Assembly: GCF_050003625.1 (NCBI RefSeq)
Contig: NC_134398.1
Span: 18,798,997 to 18,862,996 of the forward strand
Reading direction: 5' to 3'
From: Haematobia irritans
Lineage: Eukaryota > Arthropoda > Insecta > Diptera > Muscidae
DNA length: 64,000 nucleotides
The notes under the pieces: model-generated
Told to the model about the DNA's origin: nothing
Seen by the model: only the letters and a program-made list of their open reading frames with translations
Databases searched by the model: none
Shown here: positions 45,468-57,078 of the stretch, one piece after another
Numbering within the stretch: position 1 is the stretch's first letter
Layout: every line of letters starts with the position of its first letter
Translations under genes and position numbers: made by a program

Positions 45468-48338
45468 CACTGAAAAAACAGTGAACCCTTTTCCATTGCA
45501 AAATGAACTAAACTGTAGTAATATTGACCATGATTTAGCCCTTAAGATTTTTTGCAACTTGTCTAGTTTATAATTCTCTTAAATTTTAGTTCATCTATAA
45601 CATTGTATTTTAGTTCATTTTTACAACGCCATAAGATTTATATACCACTACCAAGTTAAAAAGTCAGCATTATTTTGTTTTACTTGCTTATTTTTTGGGA
45701 AACCCGATAATAAAAATTGGTTAACAGTCTCTTTAAAATGTCGACGACTAAACTATTTTTAAATCAATCATTCCATAGTACAGAGAAATAAAATAATTAA
45801 AGGAACAACAAACCGTTTTACTATTATGAAAATTTTCATACATTAAAATTAAACTTTCTTTAAGCAAAAGTACTTTATTATAAAAACTTATGATGAATGT
45901 TCTTAATACAATGTTTTTTGTGAATAAAAATTATGACCACGTGGAACAGAGAGTAGTTCATTTGAACTCGCTGTTTGAACATTTTGACTTATCCTTGTTT
46001 TATTCATCGTTGGTAATTCTTTCACATATTTTGCTGAAATAAAAATGGAAGCAATGATGAAAATTGTTAAAAATTAACACCATGTAATGAAATATAATTT
46101 TTTAAATCTTTATTTTAGCTTGTAACTTACCATATTTGGGGGCATTTTATCAAATGGTGTAAGGAATTCAACTTTTCTTTGGAAAACGTATCTCATAAAA
46201 TTTGTACCTGAAACAATTAGAGAAATAATGAAGTATTCTATATAAACTCATAAAACTGTGTTTTTATTGATGTGAAGGATATAATAAAATAAATATTCTA
46301 GTTGAAAGAAAGCCAAAGTTTTAATATAAAACTTACCAATTCTCTATTAAATTGTACGCTGAGGGGAAATATAAAAAGTTGTCCAAATTTATTTGGGTTA
46401 CTCTGAAATTAAATATTAAATAAAATTATTAAATAAGTTTTCAAAAAATTGAATGAAAAAAATAATAATATGCATAAAAAACCAAATATTCTTGATAACC
46501 ATAGACAGTCATCATTCGTCAAAATGACGACACGTAATTTCATTTTCGATTTAAAATTTTAGTCTATTGGGAAATGGTAAATTTAAGTTATACTAATTCG
46601 ACCGTTTTATTAATTTTTGTTTTATACTACTTAAAACCAAATAGAATAAGAAAATAAACTCAAGTTTGGTTCACTTTTTCGCTCACGAGGAAAATTATAG
46701 CGTCTTGAAATCAGCCGTATTCAAAATGTCGAAGGATGACGTTAATGTACAAAAAATAAGGATGACTGTCCAGGGTTAAAAGAAAGTTAAAGAATCCTTA
46801 CCAATTCACTATTAAATTACAGGCAAAGGAGTACTAAAAATTTGTCCAAATTTTTAAGGGGTTATTCTGAAATTAAATATTTGTTTTTACATTAAAAATA
46901 TTACAGTGGTTTCCAAAAAATTTGATAAAAAAAATACTAAAATAAGGTATTAAAAACCTGTAATTTTGATGATAAAAAGGTCACAAAAACGTAAATATTC
47001 TAGTTGAAATAAAGCCAATTTTTAAAAGAAAACTTACCAATTCTCTATTTTTTAAATTTGTCCGAATCCATCTGGAGTTGCTCTGAAATTAAATATTGTT
47101 TTTACAACAAAGAAAAACATTAAACTGGTTTCCAAAAAAATAATTAACAAATAATAATATACATACAAAATATTCTTTTTAAAAGAAAATCATGTTAAAA
47201 AAATACTTACCAATTTATGAATAAACTATACGCTGAGATATAATAAAAATTTTCCAAATTCATCTGGAATTGAATATTAATTTTTTACATAGAATACTAA
47301 AAATGTCAATACACTTTCAACATATTTTCCTAAATATTCGTAATAACTTTTTTCTAAACTACCGATAAAATATTAATAACTTTCATTTAAAAGGTTTAAT
47401 AAACAAACACCAATATATGTCTCAAAAATCCAAAATATTCCATGCCTTGATATTCCCTTGTTGCATACCTACTTAAAAGATGCAACAGTCCACGCCAACG
47501 CCAAATATACAACTGAAGCATGCCAAACAAAACCAAGCAAAGCCAAAACATTCCTACAACAACAAAAACACATGTGCCTTTATTGAAAACAACACCTCAT
47601 CCAGCCAAATAAACCATCCACACAATAAACACACACACACACACAAACCACTAAATGAACAAAAATAAAAACAACCCACGCTCATGTATACACAACAAAA
47701 CTCAAGTAACATCATCTTTACATTAATCACATTCCACTATGCCGATAAAAATCTCTGTACTATTCATTAGTTCGTCGCATCTGCTGAAAATTTACTTTAA
47801 GAATAATATTCGTAAAGACACACCAGTTTATGAACGATGAAACGTTTAACTTAAAATTTGCCAAATTTTCAAGAAATGTTATCTACCATTTTTGACGAAA
47901 ATGTCTATAAATTTTATTACATGTGAACTAAAAATATTTCATTGGGTAATTTTTTACCAACAATTATTAACTATAAGAATTGTCAGTAAGAAATTGCTAT
48001 CCACTTTCAAGTTCATTTTTCGTAAAAAAATATTTTCTCATACAAAAAAATCTTATAGTAAATTGCACTTATTATTTAGAAAGTACTTTACATTTCACAA
48101 GTAGTTTTATAGCAAGACAAATGAATTTTTAACTACCAGTTAAGAAATTTTTTAAGGAATATTCCATCGTATTTTGTAGGTCATGAACTAAACGATTGCT
48201 ACTTAGAATTTGTAAAATTTCCTTCCGAGTAGTTAATTTTCGTTGAGGATACGAAAAATGAACTAAAATTCTGGAAAATTCTTGTAATAAATTATTGTAA
48301 AAATCTTCTTAAATTTACGAGACATTTTTTTTCCTGTG
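45468..48338. mobile_element. Putative 2.9-kb TA-flanked element with exon-like interior
   Basis: TA at 45466-45467 and 48339-48340. Ends are cactgaaaaaaca and, inverted, cacaggaaaaaaaa. Subterminal tracts on both sides share words such as aaaatgaactaaa and ttttagttcattttt in inverted orientation, supporting a single element. The interior 45900-47263 contains splice-site-bounded repeated units, and 47480-47690 is an ACACAC- and AACAAC-rich stretch. No transposase is recognised. Confidence 0.55.
45903..47263 (-). other. Tandem exon-like units with consensus splice sites
   Basis: On the minus strand, segments 47263-47211, 47082-47038, 46866-46802 and 46402-46337 are mutually similar. Their cores are gaatttgga(c/a)aa, the downstream part is (c)agcgtacaatttaata, and they end (a)attg|gtaag. 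Three are preceded by atttcag. Two further segments, 46207-46131 and from 46033, have the same kind of borders. The frame through 46402-46337 (VTQINLDNFLYFPSAYNLIE) resembles that in 47263-47211 (MNLENFYYISAYSLFIN), but the units between have stops. It is either a decayed gene with duplicated small exons or non-coding. No function is proposed. Confidence 0.35.
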
Positions 48339-48426
48339 TAATTTTAATTAAATTTTCGAGAACTAATATCGGAAATAAGAGAATGCTAGGATATAGTACA
48401 ATAGTAAAGCAATATGAATGTCCTTA

Positions 48427-49012
48427 CACTGAAAAAAAGCATGCCCGGTTCCAAAGATTTTGTCTTTACTTTAACAGTAAGGATACTTTAAAGACGTAAT
48501 TCTCTTTTAAATTTGGGGGTTATGTACTTACTTCTAGGAAGCAAATGTTAATTTTTCATTTTTTTTAGATTTTTTTCGTCAGTTGTTATCAAAATCCTTT
48601 TCCATATTAAGACTCGACTTCCAGTAGAAATTATGCTATGTTTCAAGTAAAAAGCGTCTTTAAAATAAAGTGTTGAAAATCATGTCTTATTTTTAACGAT
48701 TTTTTGCTTTGTAGGCAAGATGGAAAAAGGAAACAAATTTAAAGACAATTTTATTAATTTTAAAGAATTTTTCTTAATTATTAAAGTCACGTTGACCTTA
48801 CCTCAAAAATTTTATCTTTCATGTTATGATACACATTTTTAAGTAAAATCACTTAATTATAAGGACATTACAACTTCATTCAAAAGTTTATTGCCTTTTG
48901 GACAAGAAAAAAACTTTATTTTAGAGAAATGCGTCTTCCATGTTAAACAAAATTTGCATTCTTATTCTAAGGACATGGAATCTTTGATTTCACGACAATA
49001 TTTTTTTCAGTG
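48427..49012. mobile_element. Inverted-repeat element with CACTGAAAA ends, copy 2
   Basis: Flanked by TA (48425-48426 and 49013-49014), with ends cactgaaaaaaagc and atttttttcagtg. The interior is homologous in inverse orientation to 11651-12276, including gactcgacttccagtagaaa and agagaaatgcgtcttc. 586 bp, non-coding. Confidence 0.8.
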
Positions 49013-49344
49013 TAGAAAACTAAAAAATTAAATATAAATAAGATCGTTTAATTGCATTTATTTGACGTTCATTACAAACATCTTTGTAGTAATACGGGAT
49101 GAAATTGATCGAAAGTACTGTTGTTACTTTTACAACACATACTAGAGATATATTTTGACATTTGCCGTTTTTGAAAACAATTACTAAAAAACACGTTGTG
49201 TTTTCCCCAATGTACGTACGTACAAAAATACATATCGTACATTTTAAACGTTTGCTCACACTACGCTAAGTACTAGCTAAATTTGAAATTACCTACACAG
49301 TGTAATTTCAAAGTTACACATTTCATTCAAGTAATATTTTATTC
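49013..49344. other. Right internal flank of the hAT-like element
   Basis: AT-rich sequence without repeats, probably part of the original hAT-like element interior since it adjoins its right subterminal region. No transposase domain is recognised. Confidence 0.45.
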
Positions 49345-49499
49345 GGAGCGGAGCGGTTTTTCATTTGGAAACCGCTCCGCTCCCGCTCCGCTCCGGATTT
49401 TAGAAATGCCGCTCCCGCTCCGGCTAAAAAAGGGCTTGCTCCGCTCCGGATCCCTGCTTATTATACCCTGTACCACAGTAGTGGTGAAGGGCATAAATA

Positions 49500-49905
49500 T
49501 ATTATTTTAGTCCGTTTAATGTAAACAGCCTTCGATGGAAAACGGTATTCACATTTCACAATTTCTTACCTTCAATAAACGTAGACGGTTTTCCATTTTT
49601 ACAATACCACAAAACACAGGTAATTTCAAATGCGTTCTGTCATATATTTTTTCAAACCTTTACCACGTGGCCATTTATTGTTGCACACTTTATTTATTTC
49701 AACCCTTTGCTATGATTTGTTGTTGCGTTCAAAATATTTATGTACACATTTTGAATGCAGCAGACAGAATGTCGCCAATTATGTTTTTCAATTTACGCGA
49801 AAAAAACAAAAACCAAACCGTTCGTTACGAGTTATTTCCACAGACTGATCTGTCCATCATACATTGTTCAATAAATTCCCATTCTCTTGTTCTCTTTTCG
49901 CTCCT
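49500..49905. other. Unique sequence with an unassigned 136-codon frame
   Basis: The plus frame 49535-49945 (MENGIHISQFLTFNKRRRFS) is open for 136 codons with a hydrophobic middle rich in cysteine (IYCCTLYLFQPFAMICCCVQ). It runs into the AATTGATT-rich repeat and shows no family motif or splice context. Probably fortuitous. Confidence 0.3.
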
Positions 49906-50084
49906 TCCATTGCTCAAAATTATTCAATTTCAATCACAAAGGTGATTGGATAAATCACATGTGTAATTGAAAACGGAACATTTTTCAATCCCGTTTGTAA
50001 TTGAAAATTATTTTCGAATTGATTAACAAATTGATTGAATCAATTAATATTTTAATTGGAAACGTAACAAATATCAATAATTTT
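49906..50084. repeat. AATTGATT-rich repeat, left part
   Basis: Same palindromic word composition as 38882-39235 (tcaatcacaaaggtgattgg, aattgattgaatcaattaa). It continues after the superfamily 2 insertion at 51999-52110. Confidence 0.6.
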
Positions 50085-51998
50085 TATACCCTCCACCATA
50101 GGATGGGGGGTATATTAACTTTGTCATTCCGTTTGTAACACATCGAAATATTGCTCTAAGACACCATAGTGTATATATATTCTGGGTCGTGATGAAATTC
50201 TGAGTCGATCTGAGCATGTCCGTCCGTCCGTCCGTCTCTTGAAATCACGCTAACTTCCGAACGAAACAAGCTATCAACTTGAAATTTGGCACAAGTAGTT
50301 GTTATTGATGTAGGTCGGATGGGCCATATCGGTCCACTTTTACGTATGGCCCCCATATAAACGGACCCCCAAATTTGGCTTGCGATTGCTCTAAGAGAAG
50401 CAAATTTCATCCGATTCGGTTGAAATTTGGTACATGGTGTTAGTATATGGCCTCTAACAACCATGCAAAAATTGGTCCACATCGGTCCATAATTATATAT
50501 AGCCCCCATATAAACCGATCCCCCGATTTGGCTTGCGAGGCCTCTAAGAGAAGCAAATTTCGTCTGATCCGGCTGAAATTTGGTACATGGTGTTGATTAA
50601 TGGCCTCTAACAACCATGCAAAAATTGGTCCACATCGGTCCATAATTATATATAGCCCCCATATAAACTGATCCCCAGATTTGGCTTGCGAGGCCTCTAA
50701 GAGAAGCAAATTTCATCCGATCCGACTGAAATTTGGTACATGGTGTTAGTATATGGCCTCTAACAACCATGCAAAAATTGGTCCACATCGGTCCATAATT
50801 ATATATAGCCCCCATATATGGTACATGGTGTAAGTATATGGCCTCTAACAACCATGCAAAAATTGATCCACATCGGTCCATAATTATATATAGCCCCCAT
50901 ATAAACCGATCCCCCGATTTGGGTTGCGAGGCCTCTAAGAGAAGCAAATTTCATCCGATCCGGCTGAAATTTGGTACATGGTGTTAGTATATGGACTCTA
51001 ACAACCATGCAAAAATGGGTCCACATCGGACCATAACTATATATAGCCCCCATATAAACCGATCACCAGATTTGACCTCCGGAGCCTCTTGGAAGACCAA
51101 AATTTATCTGATTCAGTTGAAATTTGTTACGTGGTGTTAATATATGGCCTCAAACTCCCAGGCAAAAATTGGTCGAAATCGGTCCATAATTATATATAGG
51201 CCCCATATAAACTGATCCCCAGATTTGACCTCCAGAGCCCTTTGGAAGAGCAAAATTCTTCCTATTCGGTTGAAATTTGGTACGTGATGTTATGGTGAGT
51301 ATATGGTATCCAACAACCATGCAGGAATTGGTTCCTATCAGCCCATAATTATATATAGCTCCCATATAAACCGATCCCCAGATTTGACCTCCGGTGCCTT
51401 TTGGAGAAGCAAAATTCATCCGATCTGCTTGAAATTTGGTACGTGGTGGTAGTATATGATATTTAACAACCATGCCAAAAGTGGTCCATATCAGTCCATA
51501 ATCATTTATAGCCCCCATATAAACCGATCCCGAGATTTGGTTTTGGAGCCTCTTGGAGGAGCAAATTTCATCCGAGTGAGTTGAAATTTGGTACATTGTG
51601 CTAGTATATGGTCGTTAACAACCATGCCTAACTAGGTCCATATTGGTCTATAGTTATATATATCCCTCACACAAAAGTTGGTCGATATCAAGTTCATAAT
51701 TGTATATATCCCCCATATAAGCGACCCCCATATTTCAATTCTGGCTCTCTACGTACCGTGCAAAAAGTCCATATCGATTCGTAATTATTTGTAGACTTAA
51801 CTATACATAACTTTTTTGTCTAATATATACCACGTATGGACTAACTCACAATTTAGAAAACGATGTTAAGAAGTTTTAAGATACCACAACCCAAGTATTT
51901 CGATTGTGGATGACAGTCTTTCTTAGAAGTTTCTACGCAATCCATGGCGGAGGGTACATAAGATTCGGCCTGGCCGAACTTACGGCCGTATGTACTTG
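50085..51998 (+). mobile_element. Superfamily 2 composite repeat without 29-bp block
   Basis: Left hairpin (taccctccaccataggatgg) at 50085, leader, about nine 153-bp monomers, then directly the terminal module (51795-51998, ending ttcggcctggccgaacttac). It interrupts an AATTGATT-rich repeat. The two flanks have the same character and resume on both sides. One monomer near 50816 is truncated by a short deletion. Confidence 0.88.
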
Positions 51999-52110
51999 TT
52001 TTAATTGGTTTTTACTCGGATTTGATTAAATAATTAATTGAATCAATTAACATATTAATTGAATCCGTTTCCAAATTCAATTAAGTGTTTAATTGAAAAA
52101 ATTTTGGTGA
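51999..52110. repeat. AATTGATT-rich repeat, right part
   Basis: gaattaattgaatcaattaa-type words as at 49906-50084, separated from it by the composite element. Confidence 0.6.
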
Positions 52111-52812
52111 TAATTTTTTGTATGTATATGGTCTCTAACAACCACACAAAAATTGGTCCACATAGGCCCATAATTATAGTAAGGCCCCATATAAAGCGAT
52201 CCCCTGATTTGACCTCCGGAGCCTCATGGATGAGCAAAATTCATCCGATCGGGTTGACATTTGGTACGTGGTGTTGGTACATGGTCTCTACACCCAGAGG
52301 AGGAATATGATCACCTCAAACATGTTTTAAGAGCAAAATGTTATTTTTGGGTGGTGACCATGTAACATGGTTTTCGCAGCCATGTTATTTTCTCGGAAAT
52401 CATGTATCTGATTTCGGCAAGCAGGTTATACTTGACGTGAAAATAACATTTTAGTGCAAAACATGTTACATGGTCACCATTCAAAAATAACATTTTGCTC
52501 TTGAAACATGTTTGAGGTGATCATATTCCTTCTCTGCGTGTAACAACCATGCATAAATTGGTCCATACCGGTCTTAATTATATGTAACCCACATTTAAAA
52601 CGATTCCCAGATTTAACCTCCGGAGCTCTTGGAGGTGCAAAATTCATCCGATCCGGTTGAAACTTAGTACGTGGTGAAATTTGGTACATTGCGCTAATAT
52701 ATGCCCGCTAACAACCATGCCAAAATTGGTCGATATCGGTCTATAGATATTTTATTTCTATACAAAATTTTTTCAAAATTTTATTGCTGTAGAAAATTTT
52801 GTCAACATTTTC
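52111..52812. repeat. Superfamily 2 monomers with nested foldback MITE and two 29-bp units
   Basis: 153-bp monomers at 52125-52290 and 52541-52740 are the two halves around a MITE at 52291-52540. They are followed at 52740-52812 by two or three reverse 29-bp units, the same order as in complete superfamily 2 copies. Confidence 0.8.
52291..52540. mobile_element. 250-bp foldback MITE
   Basis: TA on both sides (52289-52290, 52541-52542). Left arm cacccagaggaggaatatga and right arm, inverted, cacgcagagaaggaatatga remain similar for about 80 bp each, so most of the element is a hairpin. Removal restores ggtctctaacaaccatg. Arms are rich in acatgtt words. Confidence 0.92.
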
Positions 52813-53037
52813 TAATTAATTTGGTTCTTAAGATAATTTCTGTTACTGCAAATAAAAGATGGAAGGTGTATCGAAAACTGCGATGTATTTGACATACTTT
52901 TGCCACGTAATTCACTATACGTCGAAAATATCGTAAACCTATGTAAAAAACTTAATTTTTGCCTTTTATAAATGTTAAACATTTTTGCGAATTTTTGTAT
53001 TGATGAATGACTTAATCTGCGAAAAAATGAGCAAGAA
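52813..53037. other. Short unique spacer
   Basis: No gene or repeat recognised between a 29-bp block and the next superfamily 2 end. Confidence 0.4.
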
Positions 53038-54333
53038 CAAGTATATACGGCCGTAAGTTCGGCCAGGCCGAAGCTTAGGTACCCTCCATCATGGATTGCG
53101 TAGAAACTTCTTCTAAACACTGCCACCCACAATCCAATTACTTAAGTTGCGGTAACGCTTGCCGATGGCAAGGTATCTTAAAACCTCCTAACACCATCTT
53201 CTAAATTGTATGTAAGTCCATACGTGGTATATATTAAATTAAAAAAGATCGATCCAATACGTATATAATTCAGTTTGACAAAGTAGACATAAAATTTTGA
53301 CAAAATTTTCTACAGAAATAAAATTTTAACAAAATTTTCTATAGAAATAAAATTTTCACAAAATTTTCTTTCTATAGAAAATTTTGTGAAAATTTGTGAA
53401 TTTGTGAAATTTTCTATAGAAAGAAAATTTTGACAAAAATGTCTACAGAAATAAAATTTTAACAAAATTTTCTATAGAAATAAAATCTTGGTAGATTATT
53501 TTTGGCTCGAGTGCCAACCATGATTATGAACCGAATAAAAATTGAACAAAATTTTCTATAGAAATAAAATTTTGACAATGATGAACATTTTATTATGAAC
53601 CGAATAAAATTTTAACAAAATTTTCTCTAGAAATAAATTTTGACAAAATTTGCTATAGAAATAAAATTTTGGTAGATTATTTTTTGCTCTAGTGGCAACC
53701 ATGATTATGAACCGATATGGACCAATTTTTGTGTGATTGGACCATTTTTGGTATGGTCGTTAGCGACCATATACTAACACCACGTTCATAATTTCAACCG
53801 GATCGGATGAATTTTGCTCCTCCCAGAGGCTCCGGAGGTCAAATCTGGAGAACGTTTTATATGAGGGCTATATATAATTATGGACCGATATGGACCAATT
53901 TTTCCACGGTTGCTAGAGACCATATACCAATACCATGTACCAAATTTCAGCCGGATCGGATGAAATTTGCTTCTCTTAGAGGCTCCGCAACCCAAATCTG
54001 GGGATCGGTTTATATGTGCGCTATATATAATTATGGACCGATGTGGACCAATTTTTGCACGGTTGCTAGGGACCATATACCAATACCATGTACCAAATTT
54101 CAGCCGGATCGGATGCAAATTGCTTCTCTTTGAGGCTTCGCAAGCCAAATCTGGAGATCGGTTTATATGGGGGCTATATATAATTATGGATCGATGTGGA
54201 CCAATTTTTGCATGGTTGTTAGAGACCATATACCAACATCATGTACCAAATTTCAGACGGATCGGTTGAAATTTGCTTCTCTTAGAGGCTCCGCAAGCCA
54301 AATCTGGGGATCGGTTTATATGGGGGCTATATA

Positions 54334-55273
54334 CACGCAAAAAAATAATTCTTTCCTCCCAAACGAAATTTTAGACAAACAAAGTTCGTTTCTCATTTGC
54401 TTTTCGCTGTAAGGTAGTATATTTAGAAGAAAAGTATATACTGTTTGTGATAAACATTTATTCTTTTCCAGGATGTAAAAACAATCTTATAAAGACAAAC
54501 TCAAAAAAAAAAAAACAAAAAACATTGTTTTCTTGCTAATTGCATTTTCCCTTACATCTTTCTCACATCCACGAGGTTTTTTTAGTTCTTAACACCTTTT
54601 CCTGTAATACCAACAATGTAGAAGAAATTATACGATTTTACAAATTTAATTTTTTTTTACCTTTCGCCTGGACGGAGAATCGAACCGCGGACCATGCACT
54701 TTGTAAGCCAACACACTAACCACTGAGCTATGTACCTGTTATGGTCATCACTAGATAAATATCCATATAAGTTATATTTATATAGCATAGCTTGCGGCGC
54801 CCCCGAACCAAATAAACAAAGTTTATTTAACAGAAACAAACATTTAGTTTGGCACCGTGGAGCAGTGGTTGCTACGTCCGACTTCCATGCCAAGGGTCGT
54901 GGGTTCGATCCCTGCTTCGACCAAAGTTTTTTTTTTTTTTTGTTTTGTTTTTTTTTTTTTTTGACATATATTCCAGATAGGTTCGGAAGATTCCGAAAAA
55001 ATGTTCAACATTACATTGTAGTATATTATAGTTTGAACTGTAAAATGTGTCTTATTAAAGACCTAAAGTCAGAAAAGAACAGTGTTTGATATAAACGAAA
55101 TGGACTGTGTTGTTGTTTCAAAAATAACTTTTTTTATTGAAAAAATAAAAATTTTGTAACAAACAAATTTTTTTGGTGATAAAAGTTTAAAATTTTCGAA
55201 GCAATTCAAAAAACTCTAACAAAAGAAAAACGTTTTCGGTACACGTTTTCCAAACGTTTTTTTTCTTTGCGTG
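54334..55273. mobile_element. 940-bp TA-flanked element with divergent tRNA-like units, copy 1
   Basis: Ends cacgcaaaaaaa and, inverted, cacgcaaagaaaaaaaa. TA at 54332-54333 and 55274-55275. Removal rejoins ggctatatataattatgg. Inside, a tRNA-like unit on the minus strand (about 54660-54740, A box tagctcagtgg, B box ggttcgattct) and another on the plus strand (about 54848-54926, A-box region tggagcagtgg, B box ggttcgatccc) point away from each other. No transposase seen. Confidence 0.88.
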
Positions 55274-55379
55274 TATAATTATGGACCGATGTGGACCAAT
55301 TTTTGCGTGGTTGTTAGAGACCATATACCAACATCATGTACCAAATTTCAGACGGATCGGTTGAAATTTGCTTCTCTTA

Positions 55380-55947
55380 CACGCAAAAAATAATTCTTTC
55401 CTCCCAAACGAAATTTTAGACAAACAAAGTTCGTTTCTCATTTGCTTTTCGCTGTAAGGAAGTGTATTTGGAAGAAAAGTATATACTTTTTGTGATAAAC
55501 GTTTATTCTTTTCCAGGATGTAAAAACCATTTCATAAAGACTAACTCAAAAAATTTTTTTCTGGCTAATTGCATTTTCCCTCACATCTTTCTCACTTCCA
55601 CGAAGATTTTTAGTTCTTAGCACCTTTTTCTGTAATACAAACAATGTAGAAGAAATTATACGATTTTATAAATTTTTAAAATTTTTTTTACCTTTCGCCT
55701 GGACGGAGAATCGAACCGCGGACCATGCACTTTGTAAGCCAACACACTAACCACGTACCTGTTATGGTCATCAATAGATAAATATCCATATAAGTTATAT
55801 TTATATAGCATAGCTTGCGGCGCCCACGAACCGAATAAACAAAGTTTATTTAAAAGAAACAAACATTTAGTTTGGCACCGTGGAGCAGTGGTTGCTACGT
55901 CTGACTCTCATGCCAAGGGTCGTGGGTTCGATCCCTGCTTCGACCAA

Positions 55948-55982
<35 letters not shown>

Positions 55983-56292
55983 ATACATTCTACATATGTT
56001 CGGAAGATTCCGAAAAAAATGTTCAACATTACATTGTATTATATTTAATTTTGAACTGTAAAATGTGTTTTATTAAAGACTAAAAGTCAGAAAAGAACAG
56101 TGTTTGATATAAACGAAATGGACTCTGTTGTTGTTTCAAAAATAACTTTTTTTTATTGCAAAAATAAAAACTTTGTAACAAACGAATTTTTTTGGTGATA
56201 AAAGTTTAAAATTTTCGAAGCAATTCAAAAAACTCTAACAAAAGAAAAACGTTTTCGGTACACGTTTTCCAAACGTTTTTTTTCTTTGCGTG
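55380..56292. mobile_element. TA-flanked element with tRNA-like units, copy 2
   Basis: Same ends and interior as 54334-55273, 913 bp, TA at 55378-55379 and 56293-56294, removal restoring cttctcttagaggctcc. The minus-strand tRNA-like unit has lost eight bases (tgagctat), removing its A box, while the plus-strand unit (about 55876-55948) keeps both boxes. The two copies lie 106 bp apart in adjacent monomers. Confidence 0.88.
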
Positions 56293-56922
56293 TAGAGGCT
56301 CCGCAAGCCAAATCTGGGGATCGGTTTATATGGGGGCTATATATAATTATGGACCGATGTGGACCAATTTTTGCGTGGTTGTTAGAGACCATATACTAAC
56401 ACCATGTACCAAATTCCAGCCGGATCGGATGAAATTTGCTTCTCTTAGAGGCCTCGCAAGCCAAATCGGGGGATCGGTTTATATGGGGGCATATATAATT
56501 ATAGACCGATGTGGACCAATTTTTGCATGGTTGTTAGAGACCATATACTAACACCATGTACCAAATTTAAGCCGGATCGGATGAAATTTGCTTCTCTTAG
56601 AGGCCTCGCAAGTCAAATTTGGGGGTCCGTTTATATGGGGGCTATACGTAAAAGTGAACCGATATGGCTCGTTTGCAATACCATCCGACCTACATCAATA
56701 ACAACTACTTGTGCCAAGTTTCAAGTCGATAGCTTGTTTTGTTCGGAAGTTAGCGTGATTTCAACAGACGGACGGACGGACGGACGGACATGCTTAGATC
56801 GACTCAGAATTTCACCACGACCCAGAATATATATACTTTATGGGGTCTTAAAACAATATTTCGATGAGTTACAAACGGAATGACAAAGTTAATATACCCA
56901 CCATCCTATGGTGGAGGGTATA

Positions 56923-57078
56923 AAAATAAAATTTCCTTATGAGAAAAGATTCAAAATATAAATATTAAAAGATTTACAAAAAATTCATCTTTTAGTGTAG
57001 GAGAAAAAAATTAAGGAAAATTTTGTGTAGAATTTTCTGTAAAATTTTGTATAAAATTGTACGCTTACGCTTACTTAC
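56923..57078. other. Intron 2 remnant of DUF1091 copy E
   Basis: Starts at the GTAAGTAAG donor of exon 2 on the minus strand and contains aattaaggaaaattttgtgt, homologous to the intron tract of D and C. No exon 3 is found before the superfamily 2 repeat. Confidence 0.6.

Larger units (their letters stand above)
42797..49456. mobile_element. hAT-like element, 6.66 kb, with 8-bp target duplication
   Basis: The 8-bp duplication cttattat occurs at 42789-42796 and 49457-49464. Between them the ends read cagggatccggagcgg on the left and its perfect 16-bp reverse complement on the right. CAGGG-type ends with 8-bp duplication are diagnostic of hAT transposons. Excision in silico restores the superfamily 1 head aaacttattataccctgtac. 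Subterminal regions (42797-42915 and 49345-49456) are filled with GGAGCGGAGC-type words. No BED finger or hAT dimerisation domain was recognised inside. The interior is other repeats, so it is non-autonomous or has been filled by later insertions. Confidence 0.93.
53038..56922 (-). mobile_element. Superfamily 2 composite repeat, reversed, with two nested elements
   Basis: GC-hairpin module (53038-53277), 29-bp block with both orientations (53278-53690, including a local inversion at 53370-53420), junction cgagtgccaaccatgattat, 153-bp monomers, leader (agcgtgatttcaacagacgg at 56753) and terminal tatggtggagggta to 56922. Elements at 54334-55273 and 55380-56292 are inserted in two neighbouring monomers. 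Confidence 0.88.

Noticed and set aside
47480..47668. A short N-, Q- and K-rich protein frame
   Set aside because: Low-complexity CA- and AA-rich stretch without homology or splice context.
49535..49945. A 136-codon gene with a hydrophobic cysteine-rich segment
   Set aside because: No family motif, no signal-peptide logic, and it runs into a repeat. Kept only as an unassigned frame.
54660..54926. Two functional tRNA genes
   Set aside because: A and B boxes are present, but cloverleaf stems are poor and both units lie inside a repeated mobile element. They are treated as tRNA-derived repeat parts.
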